From NCBI GenBank assembly GCA_947491945.1, contig CANLLN010000001.1, forward strand, positions 372,001-436,000: DNA of 64,000 nt, written 5' to 3'. The stretch is from an uncultured Carboxylicivirga sp. (GTDB lineage: Bacteria > Bacteroidota > Bacteroidia > Bacteroidales > Marinilabiliaceae). Positions 43,354-52,213 of this stretch are shown one piece after another. Each line of letters begins with the position of its first letter. The stretch's first letter is position 1. The position numbers and the translations under genes are program-made. The notes below the pieces were generated by a model. It saw only the letters and a program-made list of their open reading frames with translations, was not told where the DNA came from and ran no database searches.

Positions 43354-45057
43354 ATGTTAGGTTTACATGAAATATTAAGTTTTTCTAAAATATTTGAAGA
43401 TGAAATATTTGAAGATTATTTATCGAGGATAGATGAAATTCCAAGAGATTTATTAATAAACACGGCTACTCATTTATTAAGCTTTTATCATACAGAATCA
43501 ATTGCTAAAGACCATAAGGAACTTTTAAGTCAATGGTTTTGCGAAGGCAATAATGCTTTTGCAAACGAAATCAACGATAGGATAAACTCACTGCCTAATA
43601 AAACTATAATATTAAATGCCAGGAGTAGCCTTACACTTTTTGAAAGTGTATTATCATCAGATAATACTTCATCTGAAATTAGTAATGAAGAGTTTGAAGT
43701 TCTACTATTTAAAATATATCTGGCTATAAATGAACAATTAAATCTAAACGATGATAAAGTTCTTAGTTCAGTAAAAGATGACGTGCCTTATTCAAGAATA
43801 TTTTGCTTAGCAATCGCTAATTCCTTACCAACATTTGACATTACGAATTATGATAGCAATTCCGTATTTGTATCACAAGTTGTAAAAGCCATTTATTTAC
43901 TTGAATTTCTAGAAAGTAGACTAGATACTCAAATGCTTCTACAAGAGTTTTATAGAAAATTTGAGGTTAATGGATATAAAGAGTTTTTAGGCAAGCTTTT
44001 ACCGGTCTCATTTAATGTCATTGCTTCAAATCAAAAGGGAAACATTGATATAGTTTTAAATGATGATGCAGAATTCGATTCTAATTCTGCATTTCTAGAT
44101 AGACTATCTATTAACAATATTAATGATGAAAGGTCTGCCGATTTTTTAACACTTCGAGCAAATCCACTTATAAAAATAAGCCGTGATACTTATCGTATAA
44201 TTTACCCCTTATTTGTTTTAGAGAAAAATTTCAACGGGCTGTATTTTCTTTTAAAAGAAGTGAATGACACATTAGACAGGGCTAATAGAGTTAATCTAAG
44301 ACAATTGGTCACTTTTGATTTTTCAGAAAAGTATATATTGTATTCTATTATTGAGCGTGCATTTGAAAAAAAGTATTTAAAGCTTCGGGGAGAACAAATG
44401 ACTACTCCTGGAGCACCAGATTATTATATTAGGAATGGTAATAAGGTTTTTATTTTTGAGTCTAAGGATATATTGATTAATGCTGATGTGAAAGAAAGTT
44501 ACGATTTTGAAAAATATGAATCAGAACTAAAGGATAAGCTTTATTACCACATAAGAAATCATAGAGAATCACCCAAAGCAGTAAAACAGTTATGCAATTT
44601 TTCAAGATCCCTTTTAGATGGTTCTTTTAGAGAGGATTCAAGATATAAAAGCAATTCAATAAAAATTTATCCAATCATAGTCTTGCATAATAGACAATTA
44701 GATATTGTTGGGCTTAATAATCTAATCAATGTTTGGTTTAAAATTGAAACAGAATTAATTGAAGACAAAACATTAAAAATTAGTAATATTCAAATGCCCA
44801 CAATTATTGGCATTGAAACACTGATTTTGATTCATGAAATGTTATCTAGAAATGAGATTAAGCTAGAAAAAATATTAGAAGAATATCAATATTACATTAG
44901 CGATAAACGAATTAAAGCTAAGAGATACAAAAACGAAGCAGAACTACATGCAGAAATGCAGAACCAGTTAGCTTCATTTAATATGTACATACAAAATAGA
45001 TTTAGCTTTAAAGTTCCGAACCTATTCGAAGAAAAAGGCATATCAATTTTAAGTTAA
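43354..45057 (+). CDS. Probable PD-(D/E)XK nuclease-domain protein of unknown function
   Basis: This is a 567-residue protein. The first 330 residues are helical and unrecognised. At about 350-375 lies GAPDYYIRNGNKVFIFESKD, which has the spacing of a PD-(D/E)XK site (P-D, then E-S-K at the end of a beta hairpin). A preceding YSIIERAFEKKYLKLRG helix could supply the first acidic residue. The C-terminal third is helical and basic. AT-rich codon use and the position suggest recently acquired cargo, possibly defence. Confidence 0.65.
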   Translation: MLGLHEILSFSKIFEDEIFEDYLSRIDEIPRDLLINTATHLLSFYHTESIAKDHKELLSQWFCEGNNAFANEINDRINSLPNKTIILNARSSLTLFESVLSSDNTSSEISNEEFEVLLFKIYLAINEQLNLNDDKVLSSVKDDVPYSRIFCLAIANSLPTFDITNYDSNSVFVSQVVKAIYLLEFLESRLDTQMLLQEFYRKFEVNGYKEFLGKLLPVSFNVIASNQKGNIDIVLNDDAEFDSNSAFLDRLSINNINDERSADFLTLRANPLIKISRDTYRIIYPLFVLEKNFNGLYFLLKEVNDTLDRANRVNLRQLVTFDFSEKYILYSIIERAFEKKYLKLRGEQMTTPGAPDYYIRNGNKVFIFESKDILINADVKESYDFEKYESELKDKLYYHIRNHRESPKAVKQLCNFSRSLLDGSFREDSRYKSNSIKIYPIIVLHNRQLDIVGLNNLINVWFKIETELIEDKTLKISNIQMPTIIGIETLILIHEMLSRNEIKLEKILEEYQYYISDKRIKAKRYKNEAELHAEMQNQLASFNMYIQNRFSFKVPNLFEEKGISILS

Positions 45058-45306
45058 TCCAAATATGATGTTTAAATTGTTGCTAAATTCAATAAAAATT
45101 GCAACGCAAGTTGTAGGTCAAATCATGAATAATTGAGATTTGGAAGTCTCGGTTCTGATATATTTCCAATTAATATTATAATTTATAACAAATTCTATGC
45201 TTGTGCGTATAATATGTTTTTTCTCATGTAGAATTTTGTGCCAACAGTTTATCAATGAGTCAGTTTTTGTTAAAATTGGATTTATTTAAGTTTAATAACA
45301 ATAGCA

Positions 45307-47490
45307 ATGATTAAAATTATAACCCTAGTAGTAATAAGTTTATCTGTTACACTCTCCTCATTTTGTCAAATTAATAACCCTTCATATTTAAAAAAAGATG
45401 TAGAGGAATGTGATATTATTAAAGTTGAGAAAAACAGTAATAATACAGTAGTATATTTTAAATATACTAATAAGCATGATGCATCTTATGGACCATGGGT
45501 GCGCATTGATAAAGACTTTTTTATTAGAGATAAGAGAACGAATAAAAAATACCCCTTAATAAAGGCCAATAATATTCCTATCACACCAGATAAACATTAT
45601 TTTAAATATAAAGGTCAAGTCTTAGAATTTAATTTGATTTTTAAAGCTTTGCCTCTAACTGTTAATGAAATTGATGTAATTGAGGATGAAAATGGAAGAG
45701 CTTTTAACTTTTATGGAGTTTCACTAAATAATAAAACATTTGGCTCAATGGCGCTTAAGAGCAATGGTAAAATGAGATCTACACCGGATGTTTTATCTGA
45801 CGTTCTTTGCATGATTCCAGCCGGAAAAGAAGTAAGGATTATTGGCAATGACGGGGGATATTATGAAGTTGAGTACAATGGAAAGCATGGGTATATTAGT
45901 AGTATATATTTTGAATCAAGTGGAATACAGAGCAGTAATAAGCCAGTCCAAAATAAATCTACAAATCAAAATTGCAATGAAATAAAATATATAAAAGGAA
46001 AGAATTACACTTCAAAACCAAGCTTATCACGCAGGCTTAGTGGGTGTAATAAGATTTATGTGCCAGTGCCGAATAGTTCTTCTTTTGCATGGCAAGGTTT
46101 CATTAGTTATTTGCGAGGCTTAGGTTTAGATGTTGTTACAATACAAAAGCAATTCGAGAAGAAAACAGTTGATTTAGGTACGGTAATAGGTGTTTATACA
46201 ATATACCAAGGTTCTGATTTTGTAAAAAATGATAATGCTAATAATCTTGGAGCAGTACTTAATACTCTTAATGCAGCAAGTACGCATGCAGGAAGTAGAA
46301 ATACCGCAAAAATTACTTTTGTAGACTTTAATAATTCCTATACATGGGATTATGAAATAAATATTCCAAATTCTTATGAAAAATATAAGAGAATATTGAA
46401 AAATGAGATTTGTTATTCTGTCACTAAAAACCCATCTGCCAAAGTTGTTTTACCAAAAAGAATTTCATGTTGGAATGAACGGAAGATTAAGCAATTTTAT
46501 TCCAATAATGGCGTTGATAGTTTTGAAGGAATATATGAAAATACAGTAAGCTCAAGCGGCAACGAAGCTAAATATAAAGTTGCAGTAAAAAAGATATCTG
46601 GAAAACATCATTTAATATATTTATCTGGAGCAATTAATCCACAAGAATGGATTGAGGGGGAAGTAAAAGCTGTTTTAGAAAAAACATCCACACATGGCTT
46701 TTTTAAAGCAAAATGGTATATGGCAAATAAAACTGAGAATAATGATTTTTACATTTCTTTTGAAAATGGTCTAATGAACGTCCTAAATCCTGAAGATGAT
46801 AAAAATATGTATGTCAAGTTATACCCATCTGTTGGTGATAATATAGATCAATATTCAAATTTACCATCTTCAGGTACTGGGTTTGCTCTTACAAAAAATG
46901 GACTAATTGTTACAAACAATCACGTAATAAGAGGGGCAAAAAAAATAAATGTTAGAGGTGTTGGTGGGAACTTTAATCGAACATATTCTGCTCGTGTTGT
47001 AACAACAGATAAAAAAAATGATCTCGCGATAATAAAAATTGACGATTATAGTTTTAATAGCTTAGGACGTATACCTTATAGTATTAAAATGTCTAATTCC
47101 TCTGTGGGTGAAAATATATTTGTTCTGGGTTATCCTTTAAGAGCAACAATGGGGGATGAAATTAAATTAACAGACGGAATTATTAGCTCAAGAAGTGGAT
47201 TTCAGGGTGATATTACTTCTTATCAGATTTCTGCTCCTGTTCAACCAGGAAACAGTGGAGGTCCTCTATTTGATAAGAAAGGTAATATTGTTGGAATTAT
47301 AAATGCGAAGCATACTGGGGCAGAAAATGCATCATATGCTGTTAAAGTGAGTTATTTATTAAATCTAGTTAATTCTCTGGAGTACCCGCCACAATTACCA
47401 AGTGTAAATTTGATATCTAATAAGCCCTTAACAAATCAAGTATCTATGGTTAAGAATTTCGTCTACATAATAGAAGCTATTCCTGAATAG
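45307..47490 (+). CDS. Secreted trypsin-like serine protease with SH3 domain
   Basis: In this 727-residue protein a signal peptide (about 1-20, ending SSFC-Q) targets it to the periplasm or beyond. An N-terminal beta domain is followed by an SH3-type domain at about 155-200 (KMRSTPDVLSDVLCMIPAGKE and on). The C-terminal 200 residues are an HtrA/trypsin-like protease with His539 (TNNHV), Asp572 (KKNDLAII) and Ser650 (PGNSGGPL), a full catalytic triad. No PDZ domain is seen. A signal-peptide protein of unknown type follows 25 bp later, so the two may act together. Confidence 0.85.
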   Translation: MIKIITLVVISLSVTLSSFCQINNPSYLKKDVEECDIIKVEKNSNNTVVYFKYTNKHDASYGPWVRIDKDFFIRDKRTNKKYPLIKANNIPITPDKHYFKYKGQVLEFNLIFKALPLTVNEIDVIEDENGRAFNFYGVSLNNKTFGSMALKSNGKMRSTPDVLSDVLCMIPAGKEVRIIGNDGGYYEVEYNGKHGYISSIYFESSGIQSSNKPVQNKSTNQNCNEIKYIKGKNYTSKPSLSRRLSGCNKIYVPVPNSSSFAWQGFISYLRGLGLDVVTIQKQFEKKTVDLGTVIGVYTIYQGSDFVKNDNANNLGAVLNTLNAASTHAGSRNTAKITFVDFNNSYTWDYEINIPNSYEKYKRILKNEICYSVTKNPSAKVVLPKRISCWNERKIKQFYSNNGVDSFEGIYENTVSSSGNEAKYKVAVKKISGKHHLIYLSGAINPQEWIEGEVKAVLEKTSTHGFFKAKWYMANKTENNDFYISFENGLMNVLNPEDDKNMYVKLYPSVGDNIDQYSNLPSSGTGFALTKNGLIVTNNHVIRGAKKINVRGVGGNFNRTYSARVVTTDKKNDLAIIKIDDYSFNSLGRIPYSIKMSNSSVGENIFVLGYPLRATMGDEIKLTDGIISSRSGFQGDITSYQISAPVQPGNSGGPLFDKKGNIVGIINAKHTGAENASYAVKVSYLLNLVNSLEYPPQLPSVNLISNKPLTNQVSMVKNFVYIIEAIPE

Positions 47491-47515
47491 TTTTAATGGT
47501 TAAATAGAAAAGGGT

Positions 47516-48556
47516 ATGAAAAAGGTTTTATTTGTAATATATTTAATTACTCTAATTCAATTTGGATCTGCAAATGAATTGAAATATATCTCGTTGGGTA
47601 GTAATGAAATAAAGACAATAATAAATACCTCAATTACAAGTAGAGGCGGTCACATGGGTAAATGCCTAACTTTTAATATTACCAATCAATCAGATAAGGA
47701 ATTATTTTTAAAATTAGATAGAGGTTGGAAATTGATTCCTGAGGATGACAAATTTCAGAATATGTTTGTCGTCAAAGAGTGTCAGTTTTCTATTAAACCT
47801 AAGGCAACATATAGCTTCGATGCTATAGCATATTGCTGCCAAGCATTTGATAGTGCTCCAGTTTACGGTTGTAAGTTTAAAATGGGTTATATCGAAGAAA
47901 GATGGGTAGATGTTGCTCAAATAATTGACCTAAACGATTTTAGTGATTATAACATCCAGACTGCGATTTGGAGTTTATCTGATAATTACTCAATAAATCG
48001 TATTCAAGCTAATAACTCCAAAGAAATAGAAGCCCTAAAAAAGGCTGTGATAAAAGCTAATCCAAAGAGTGATTTTAAGGTTGTTAATCAACCAAGTAAA
48101 CATTATTTAAGAACAGCTCAAGATTCCATTGATTATTTGAAAAGGATGGAATTGTATATACGAGAAAGAGTTAACTGGCAACCAATTGGTGAAGAAGGGG
48201 TGTTTGATTATATTATTTTAAGTAAGAGTAAAAAAGGAGGTTGGAAAGATGCTAAAGGTGTTCTTTCAATTGTTGGCAGAGAAATCACTTATATAGATTC
48301 TATTGATTCCAATCAAAATATCAAGCTTTTAATGGGTGAGGTAAAAAGAGATACTATGAATTTTGGTAAAGGTAAACTCATGATATCCGATATATGCATA
48401 GCGAAACGAACAGATGTCGCAAATGATAGAAAAAATTACCGTTTTACACTAAATCATTTCTTAGATAGTGATTTTTATTCTGCAACACTTTCTGAATGGA
48501 GTAAAATGCAGAAGATATTTAATTTAAAAGTGCAGCCAATTAAGTTAGAAGATTGA
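47516..48556 (+). CDS. Exported protein of unknown function
   Basis: This 346-residue protein has a probable signal peptide at 1-19 (KKVLFVIYLITLIQFGSAN). The first 150 residues look beta-rich, with two Cys (AYCCQ, YGCKF). Then comes a charged helix, and the last part is again mixed. No family is recognised. It shares the operon-like spacing and AT-rich composition of the protease gene before it and is followed by a terminator shared with the convergent integrase gene. Confidence 0.6.
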   Translation: MKKVLFVIYLITLIQFGSANELKYISLGSNEIKTIINTSITSRGGHMGKCLTFNITNQSDKELFLKLDRGWKLIPEDDKFQNMFVVKECQFSIKPKATYSFDAIAYCCQAFDSAPVYGCKFKMGYIEERWVDVAQIIDLNDFSDYNIQTAIWSLSDNYSINRIQANNSKEIEALKKAVIKANPKSDFKVVNQPSKHYLRTAQDSIDYLKRMELYIRERVNWQPIGEEGVFDYIILSKSKKGGWKDAKGVLSIVGREITYIDSIDSNQNIKLLMGEVKRDTMNFGKGKLMISDICIAKRTDVANDRKNYRFTLNHFLDSDFYSATLSEWSKMQKIFNLKVQPIKLED

Positions 48557-48565
48557 TACAAAAAT

Positions 48566-48603
48566 AAAACTCCCTATTGAAATTAATCAATGGGAGTTTT
48601 TTA
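48566..48603. terminator. Bidirectional terminator between cargo and integrase genes
   Basis: AAACTCCC(T)ATTGA and TCAATGGGAGTTT pair with one bulged base, flanked by A and T runs. It lies between convergent genes and can end both transcripts. Confidence 0.8.
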
Positions 48604-48626
48604 TTAGTCAAGCTTTGCGCTAAGAA

Positions 48627-49865
48627 TTATAAAGCCATATGCTGACTTAAATCATCATACTTTAATTTAGCAGCTAACACCTGCATATCAGAACTTATCT
48701 TTTCGTTTGTAATCCTGGCATAAATTTGTGTCGTTTTAATATTGGTATGACCAAGCATTTTACTAACGGATTCAATAGGAACTCCTTTTGATAGGGTAAC
48801 GGTAGTAGCAAATGTGTGTCGTGCCAAGTGAAAAGTCAGGTTTTTATTTATACCGCATACATCAGCAATTTCTTTCAAGTACTGGTTTGTTTTTTGATTT
48901 GTCGGAATTGGCAAGAGCACTCCATTCGGTAAGCCTTTGTATTTATCAAGAATTAATTGGGCTATATCCAATAAAGGCACAACTGTTTTAATAGAGGTTT
49001 TCTGGCGTTTGGTGTTAATCCATAAATTTCCGTCAAAACCTTTAGAGATATGTTCCTGCCTAAGATTTTTAATGTCAATATATGAAAGTCCGGTATAGCA
49101 AGAGAAAATAAAAATATCACGAATTCGTTCAAGTCGTTCACTACAAAAGCTTTTCTGCATAATGAGTTTCAGCTCGTCATCGTTCAAATAACCTCTGTCA
49201 ACTTTCTTGATAGAGATTCTGTAATTGGCAAAAGGGTCAGTTTGAATCCACCCGTTCTTTTGGGCGGTAAGTACTACGCTTTTAAATTTCTGAATAAACT
49301 TAGCCGTTGTGTTCGCATTGCAGCTACATTGTGTATTCAGGTAAGTTTCAAATCCAACAATAAAGGAGTGGTTGATTTCCCTTAAATCAATATCGTTTCG
49401 TTTATATTCGGTTTTCAGGTAATTTGCTAGGTGTCGTTTACAGACCTCTGCTTTTTGGTAAGTGGCTTTAGATTTACTTATGCCAACTTGTTTCTTTAGG
49501 AGGTTATTGCTGTCCTCAAAAAGCTCCATTAAAAAGAATTGCTCTTGTCCGATACCTAAAAATGTGTTTTTAACCTTTTCAGCAGTTACTGTGATTTCTT
49601 TTCGGATAAGTTCATTGTATGTTTTATGAATGGAGGTTTTTATTTCTTCCAAAAGGCTATTTGTGGCCATTGCTTCCGAGCTTCGCCCTTTTACTTTTCC
49701 CAGGCTAACGCTCCATTCAGTAACCTTTATATATTGCTTTGTGCTGAATTGCGCCATTTTACCATTAACACTGATTCTTGCAATAATAGGTGCTGTTCCG
49801 TCTTTCCTTTTTGCACTTTTCTTAATGTAAAAAAGAACTTTAAATGTACTTCTCATTTGCTTCAT
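48627..49865 (-). CDS. Tyrosine-type integrase (IntDOT-like)
   Basis: This 412-residue protein has an N-terminal Arm-binding domain (KVLFYIKKSAKRKDGTAPII and on), a SAM-like core-binding domain and a catalytic domain with a strand Lys (NTKRQKT), HLARHTFAT (His, Arg) and GHTNIKTTQIYARI with the nucleophile Tyr. The first catalytic Arg position reads TGLSYID, with Ser in its place, as known for the CTnDOT integrase. It is the only minus-strand gene of the element and lies beside attR, facing into the element. It would integrate the element into and excise it from tRNA-Ser. Confidence 0.95.
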   Translation of the reverse strand: MKQMRSTFKVLFYIKKSAKRKDGTAPIIARISVNGKMAQFSTKQYIKVTEWSVSLGKVKGRSSEAMATNSLLEEIKTSIHKTYNELIRKEITVTAEKVKNTFLGIGQEQFFLMELFEDSNNLLKKQVGISKSKATYQKAEVCKRHLANYLKTEYKRNDIDLREINHSFIVGFETYLNTQCSCNANTTAKFIQKFKSVVLTAQKNGWIQTDPFANYRISIKKVDRGYLNDDELKLIMQKSFCSERLERIRDIFIFSCYTGLSYIDIKNLRQEHISKGFDGNLWINTKRQKTSIKTVVPLLDIAQLILDKYKGLPNGVLLPIPTNQKTNQYLKEIADVCGINKNLTFHLARHTFATTVTLSKGVPIESVSKMLGHTNIKTTQIYARITNEKISSDMQVLAAKLKYDDLSQHMAL

Positions 49866-49916
49866 TTTTTGAATTGTAAAACTAGTTTATTAATCTCAAA
49901 ATGAAATGATTGCAGG

Positions 49917-50024
49917 TATGCCAATTCGCGACATTACTATGCCAATTTGCGACAATTTGTGACCTATTTTTGATTTTTAAAAATAGGGTACGATTTAGCC
50001 ACAAAACTATGTCGCTTTTTGGCA
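49917..50024. repeat. Repeats between integrase and attR: candidate arm-type integrase sites
   Basis: TATGCCAATTCGCGACA (49917-49933) and TATGCCAATTTGCGACA (49938-49954) differ by one base and are spaced 21 bp, two helical turns. A partial third copy CAATTTGTGAC is at 49953. An inverted imperfect copy TGTCGC-N5-GGCA is at 50010-50024. The location between the int start and attR fits arm sites or an int operator. Confidence 0.65.
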
Positions 50025-50061
50025 TTTTCTTCAAAGTACTTACAGACAAAAGGGTATAAAA

Positions 50062-50093
50062 AAATCCTACAATATCTTGATATTGTAGGATTT
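50062..50093 (-). terminator. Element-borne terminator that now ends the tRNA-Ser transcript
   Basis: AAATCCTACAATATC (50062-50076) and GATATTGTAGGATTT (50079-50093) form a perfect 15-bp stem with a 2-nt gap, followed on the minus strand by a T run. It lies about 36 bp past the tRNA 3' end, inside the element, and replaces the terminator displaced to 2486-2517. Confidence 0.85.
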
Positions 50094-50126
50094 GTCTCTT
50101 TTCTGTCTTCTATTGACATTTAACTA

Positions 50127-50140
50127 AGCGGAGAGAGAGG
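50127..50140. other. attR: tRNA-Ser 3' end, right border of the element
   Basis: agcggagagagagg is identical to attL at 2540-2553. It contains the discriminator base and 3' acceptor strand of tRNA-Ser, so the element restores a complete tRNA gene on insertion. Confidence 0.88.
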
Positions 50141-50213
50141 GATTCGAACCCCCGGTACCTCGCGGTACAACGGTTTTCAAGACCGCCGCATTCGACCACT
50201 CTGCCATCTCTCC
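50129..50213 (-). tRNA. tRNA-Ser(UGA)
   Basis: The RNA-sense sequence begins GGAGAGATGGCAGAGTGG and ends in TCTCTCC plus a discriminator G. The acceptor arms GGAGAGA and TCTCTCC pair fully. The anticodon loop CTTGAAA carries TGA. A long variable arm typical of serine tRNAs and a T-loop TTCGAAT follow. CCA is not encoded. It is the integration target of the element and remains intact. Confidence 0.96.
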
Positions 50214-50319
50214 AAGTCGATATGCGTGAAGTGTTATAAACACTTTTTGCTTCTGGTAAAATTTCTGTAGCCCTTTGTTGTTGGGCATTCTGTTGTGTTA
50301 TCTCTTTCGATAACGGTTG

Positions 50320-50349
50320 CAAAAGTAGAGTAATTTTTTGAATTGCAAA
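50320..50349 (-). promoter_or_regulatory. Bacteroidetes-type promoter of tRNA-Ser
   Basis: On the minus strand TTTG (complement of 50346-50349) is followed after 18 bp by TACTTTTG (complement of 50320-50327). This is the -33 TTTG and -7 TAnnTTTG consensus of the Bacteroidetes primary sigma factor. It would give a leader of about 100 nt before the tRNA. Confidence 0.7.
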
Positions 50350-50496
50350 ATAAAAAAAGCAAGAAAAAATGAGGTTTTTCAAGTGGGTTATTCTATGTTT
50401 TTAATTGTTAGCATTTTACTTTTCCGGTGTAGCGAAAAAAAAAGAACTGACCACTGGCCAATCCTTTTTCTGTATGCTTGTATAGGCTAATTTAAT

Positions 50497-51153
50497 TTAG
50501 TCTTCAGCACCAATTTTCAGTAGCTCCACCTCAAAAATAAGAGCAGCATAAGGCGGTATTACCTGGCCTGCTCCGCGCTTGCCATAGGCAAGGTTATAGG
50601 GGATGTAAAAAATGCTTTTCCCACCTTCTTTCATCAGTTGAAGGCCTTCTGTCCACCCGGGTATTACCCTATTGAGGGGAAATGAAACTGCATCACCACC
50701 TTCTGAGCTATCGAATACCTGCCCATTGATCAGTGATCCTTTGTAGTGTACCGTTACTATATCGGTGGCTTTGGGAGAGGCTCCTGTACCTTCTTTCACT
50801 ACTTTATATTGCAGTCCGCTTTCAGTGCTTACTACACCCTCTTTTTTGGCGTTGGCAGCTAAAAAATCAATGCCCACCTGTGCTTTGCTTGCTGCAATCA
50901 CGCTGCTGGCTTCTTCCATCGATAGCTGTCCTGCCTCGGTCATTCCTTCACGAAGACCAGCTGCCACCATGTTGGGGTCTAAGCCATTTTCTGATGCCAG
51001 CTCACGAGCCATCATAAGGCCGTAGCTATAGCTCAGGCTGTCGGCCTGGCTGGTCATTTTAGCCGGTGCTGACGGGCTGGTGCAAGAGGGTGATAAAACG
51101 ATAGCAGCCAAAGCGATGCTGCCCATTGTAATTTTTGTCAATACTTGTTTCAT
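50497..51153 (-). CDS. FKBP-type peptidyl-prolyl isomerase lipoprotein
   Basis: The ATG at 51153 is chosen because MKQVLTKITMGSIALAAIVLSPSC gives a lipoprotein-type leader; an in-frame ATG at 51180 adds nine residues. An FKBP N-terminal dimerisation region (SYSYGLMMARELASENGLDPN) leads to the FKBP domain with VTVHYKGSLINGQVFDSS, FPLNRVIPGWTEGLQLMKEG and YGKRGAGQVIPPYAALIFEVELL, all conserved active-site segments. It catalyses proline isomerisation during folding of exported proteins. It is a host gene outside the element. Confidence 0.92.
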   Translation of the reverse strand: MKQVLTKITMGSIALAAIVLSPSCTSPSAPAKMTSQADSLSYSYGLMMARELASENGLDPNMVAAGLREGMTEAGQLSMEEASSVIAASKAQVGIDFLAANAKKEGVVSTESGLQYKVVKEGTGASPKATDIVTVHYKGSLINGQVFDSSEGGDAVSFPLNRVIPGWTEGLQLMKEGGKSIFYIPYNLAYGKRGAGQVIPPYAALIFEVELLKIGAED

Positions 51154-51312
51154 GCTATTGTATTTAATTTTATAGGCCATGGTAAATGTACAAATGAGTT
51201 TGATTATTTCGCCGCATGTAAAAATGGGTAATCAAATTAAAATGTTCATTTCATAGCGATATGCATTAATGCCAAAGGTATTGAAATAGTTGGATAAGCA
51301 ATACTCAGGTGC

Positions 51313-52017
51313 CTAGCCCAACAAAAGAAATATGGCGGGTCTTTTATTGATATCCGGCAACTTCCCTTTCCACTGTGCAATGGTTTTTGTTTGGATGTAT
51401 TCGCTGTCTAGCGTAATATCGCAAGCGATGCAAAGGCGTGTTTGGGGGCGACAGGCATTCACCAGCTCTTGCAGTAGCTTGGTGTTTCGGTAAGGGGCTT
51501 CAATAAATAGCTGAGTCTGTTTTTCGCGTATTGATCGCTCTTCAAGGTGCTTAATGTGTTTGCCTACCTCGCCTTTCTTAAGCGGGATGTAGCCATTAAA
51601 AGCAAAGCTCTGGCCATTCAGTCCTGAGGCCATCACAGATAGTAGGATGGAGGAGGGACCCACAAGGGGTATCACCTGCACATTTTTTGTATGGGCTAGG
51701 TACACTACATCGGCACCCGGATCGGCCACACCCGGACAGCCAGCCTCGGATAGTAAGCCCAAATTATGTCCGTCAAAGAGAGGATTTAAAAATCCCGGTA
51801 TGTCATTGGGGTTGGTGTGTTTGTCAAGCACAAAAAACTGTAACTCATCAATGTCAATGGCTTTATCTACTTTTTTGAGAAAGCGTCGTGCTGATCGGAT
51901 ATTCTCAACAACAAAGTATTTGACGGATCGGATGAGATCAATTGTGTCAGTGGATAGATTTCGTTCTATAGGACTTTCGCCCAGTGTGTTGGGTATTAAA
52001 TATAGCTTACCTTTCAT
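51313..52017 (-). CDS. RsmI-like SAM-dependent methyltransferase
   Basis: The start at 52017 (MKGKLYLIPNTLGE) is preferred to an upstream in-frame ATG at 52125. The 234-residue protein shows the tetrapyrrole-methylase/RsmI fold: LYLIPNTLGESPIERNL, LGLLSEAGCPGVADPGADVV, VIPLVGPSSILLSVMASGL, FIEAPYRNTKLLQEL. RsmI methylates the 2'-O of C1402 in 16S rRNA. Bacteroidetes often carry a shorter RsmI-like protein of this kind, so the exact substrate is uncertain. Confidence 0.85.
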   Translation of the reverse strand: MKGKLYLIPNTLGESPIERNLSTDTIDLIRSVKYFVVENIRSARRFLKKVDKAIDIDELQFFVLDKHTNPNDIPGFLNPLFDGHNLGLLSEAGCPGVADPGADVVYLAHTKNVQVIPLVGPSSILLSVMASGLNGQSFAFNGYIPLKKGEVGKHIKHLEERSIREKQTQLFIEAPYRNTKLLQELVNACRPQTRLCIACDITLDSEYIQTKTIAQWKGKLPDINKRPAIFLLLG

Positions 52018-52213
52018 GGTCTCGTATTTTGAGGATGCCCGATACAGCACGCTTATGTTTACTTTGTCTGTGGCACCCTTTTGTAACAGTGAGCAAAAGT
52101 AAACAAATACCGTGCGTGCCGCCATATATAATTAATCATGTTTTTAATGTAGATCCGTTCTAAATAAAATTTGTAAGTTTGTTCAAATACATTAATGTTC
52201 AAACCTTTCGAGT

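Larger units (their letters stand above)
2540..50140. mobile_element. Integrated element of about 47.6 kb in tRNA-Ser(UGA): candidate non-tailed temperate virus
   Basis: The borders are 14-bp direct repeats of the tRNA-Ser 3' end, with an IntDOT-like tyrosine recombinase 260 bp from the right border. Every other gene inside runs on the + strand, in the order regulation, replication, defence, virion-like, polyvalent enzymes, lysis, cargo. The DNA is visibly richer in A+T than the flanks, most of all in 42.3-48.5 kb. Holin-like, endolysin, fibre and muralytic genes indicate a virus. Terminase, portal, HK97 capsid, tail, relaxase and type IV secretion genes were looked for and not seen. An integrative element of another kind that uses a virus-like particle cannot be excluded. 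Confidence 0.85.

Noticed and set aside
2829-48556. Conjugative element, suggested by the RteC-like gene and IntDOT-like integrase
   Set aside because: No relaxase, coupling protein or type IV secretion gene is visible, while lysis and fibre genes are present.
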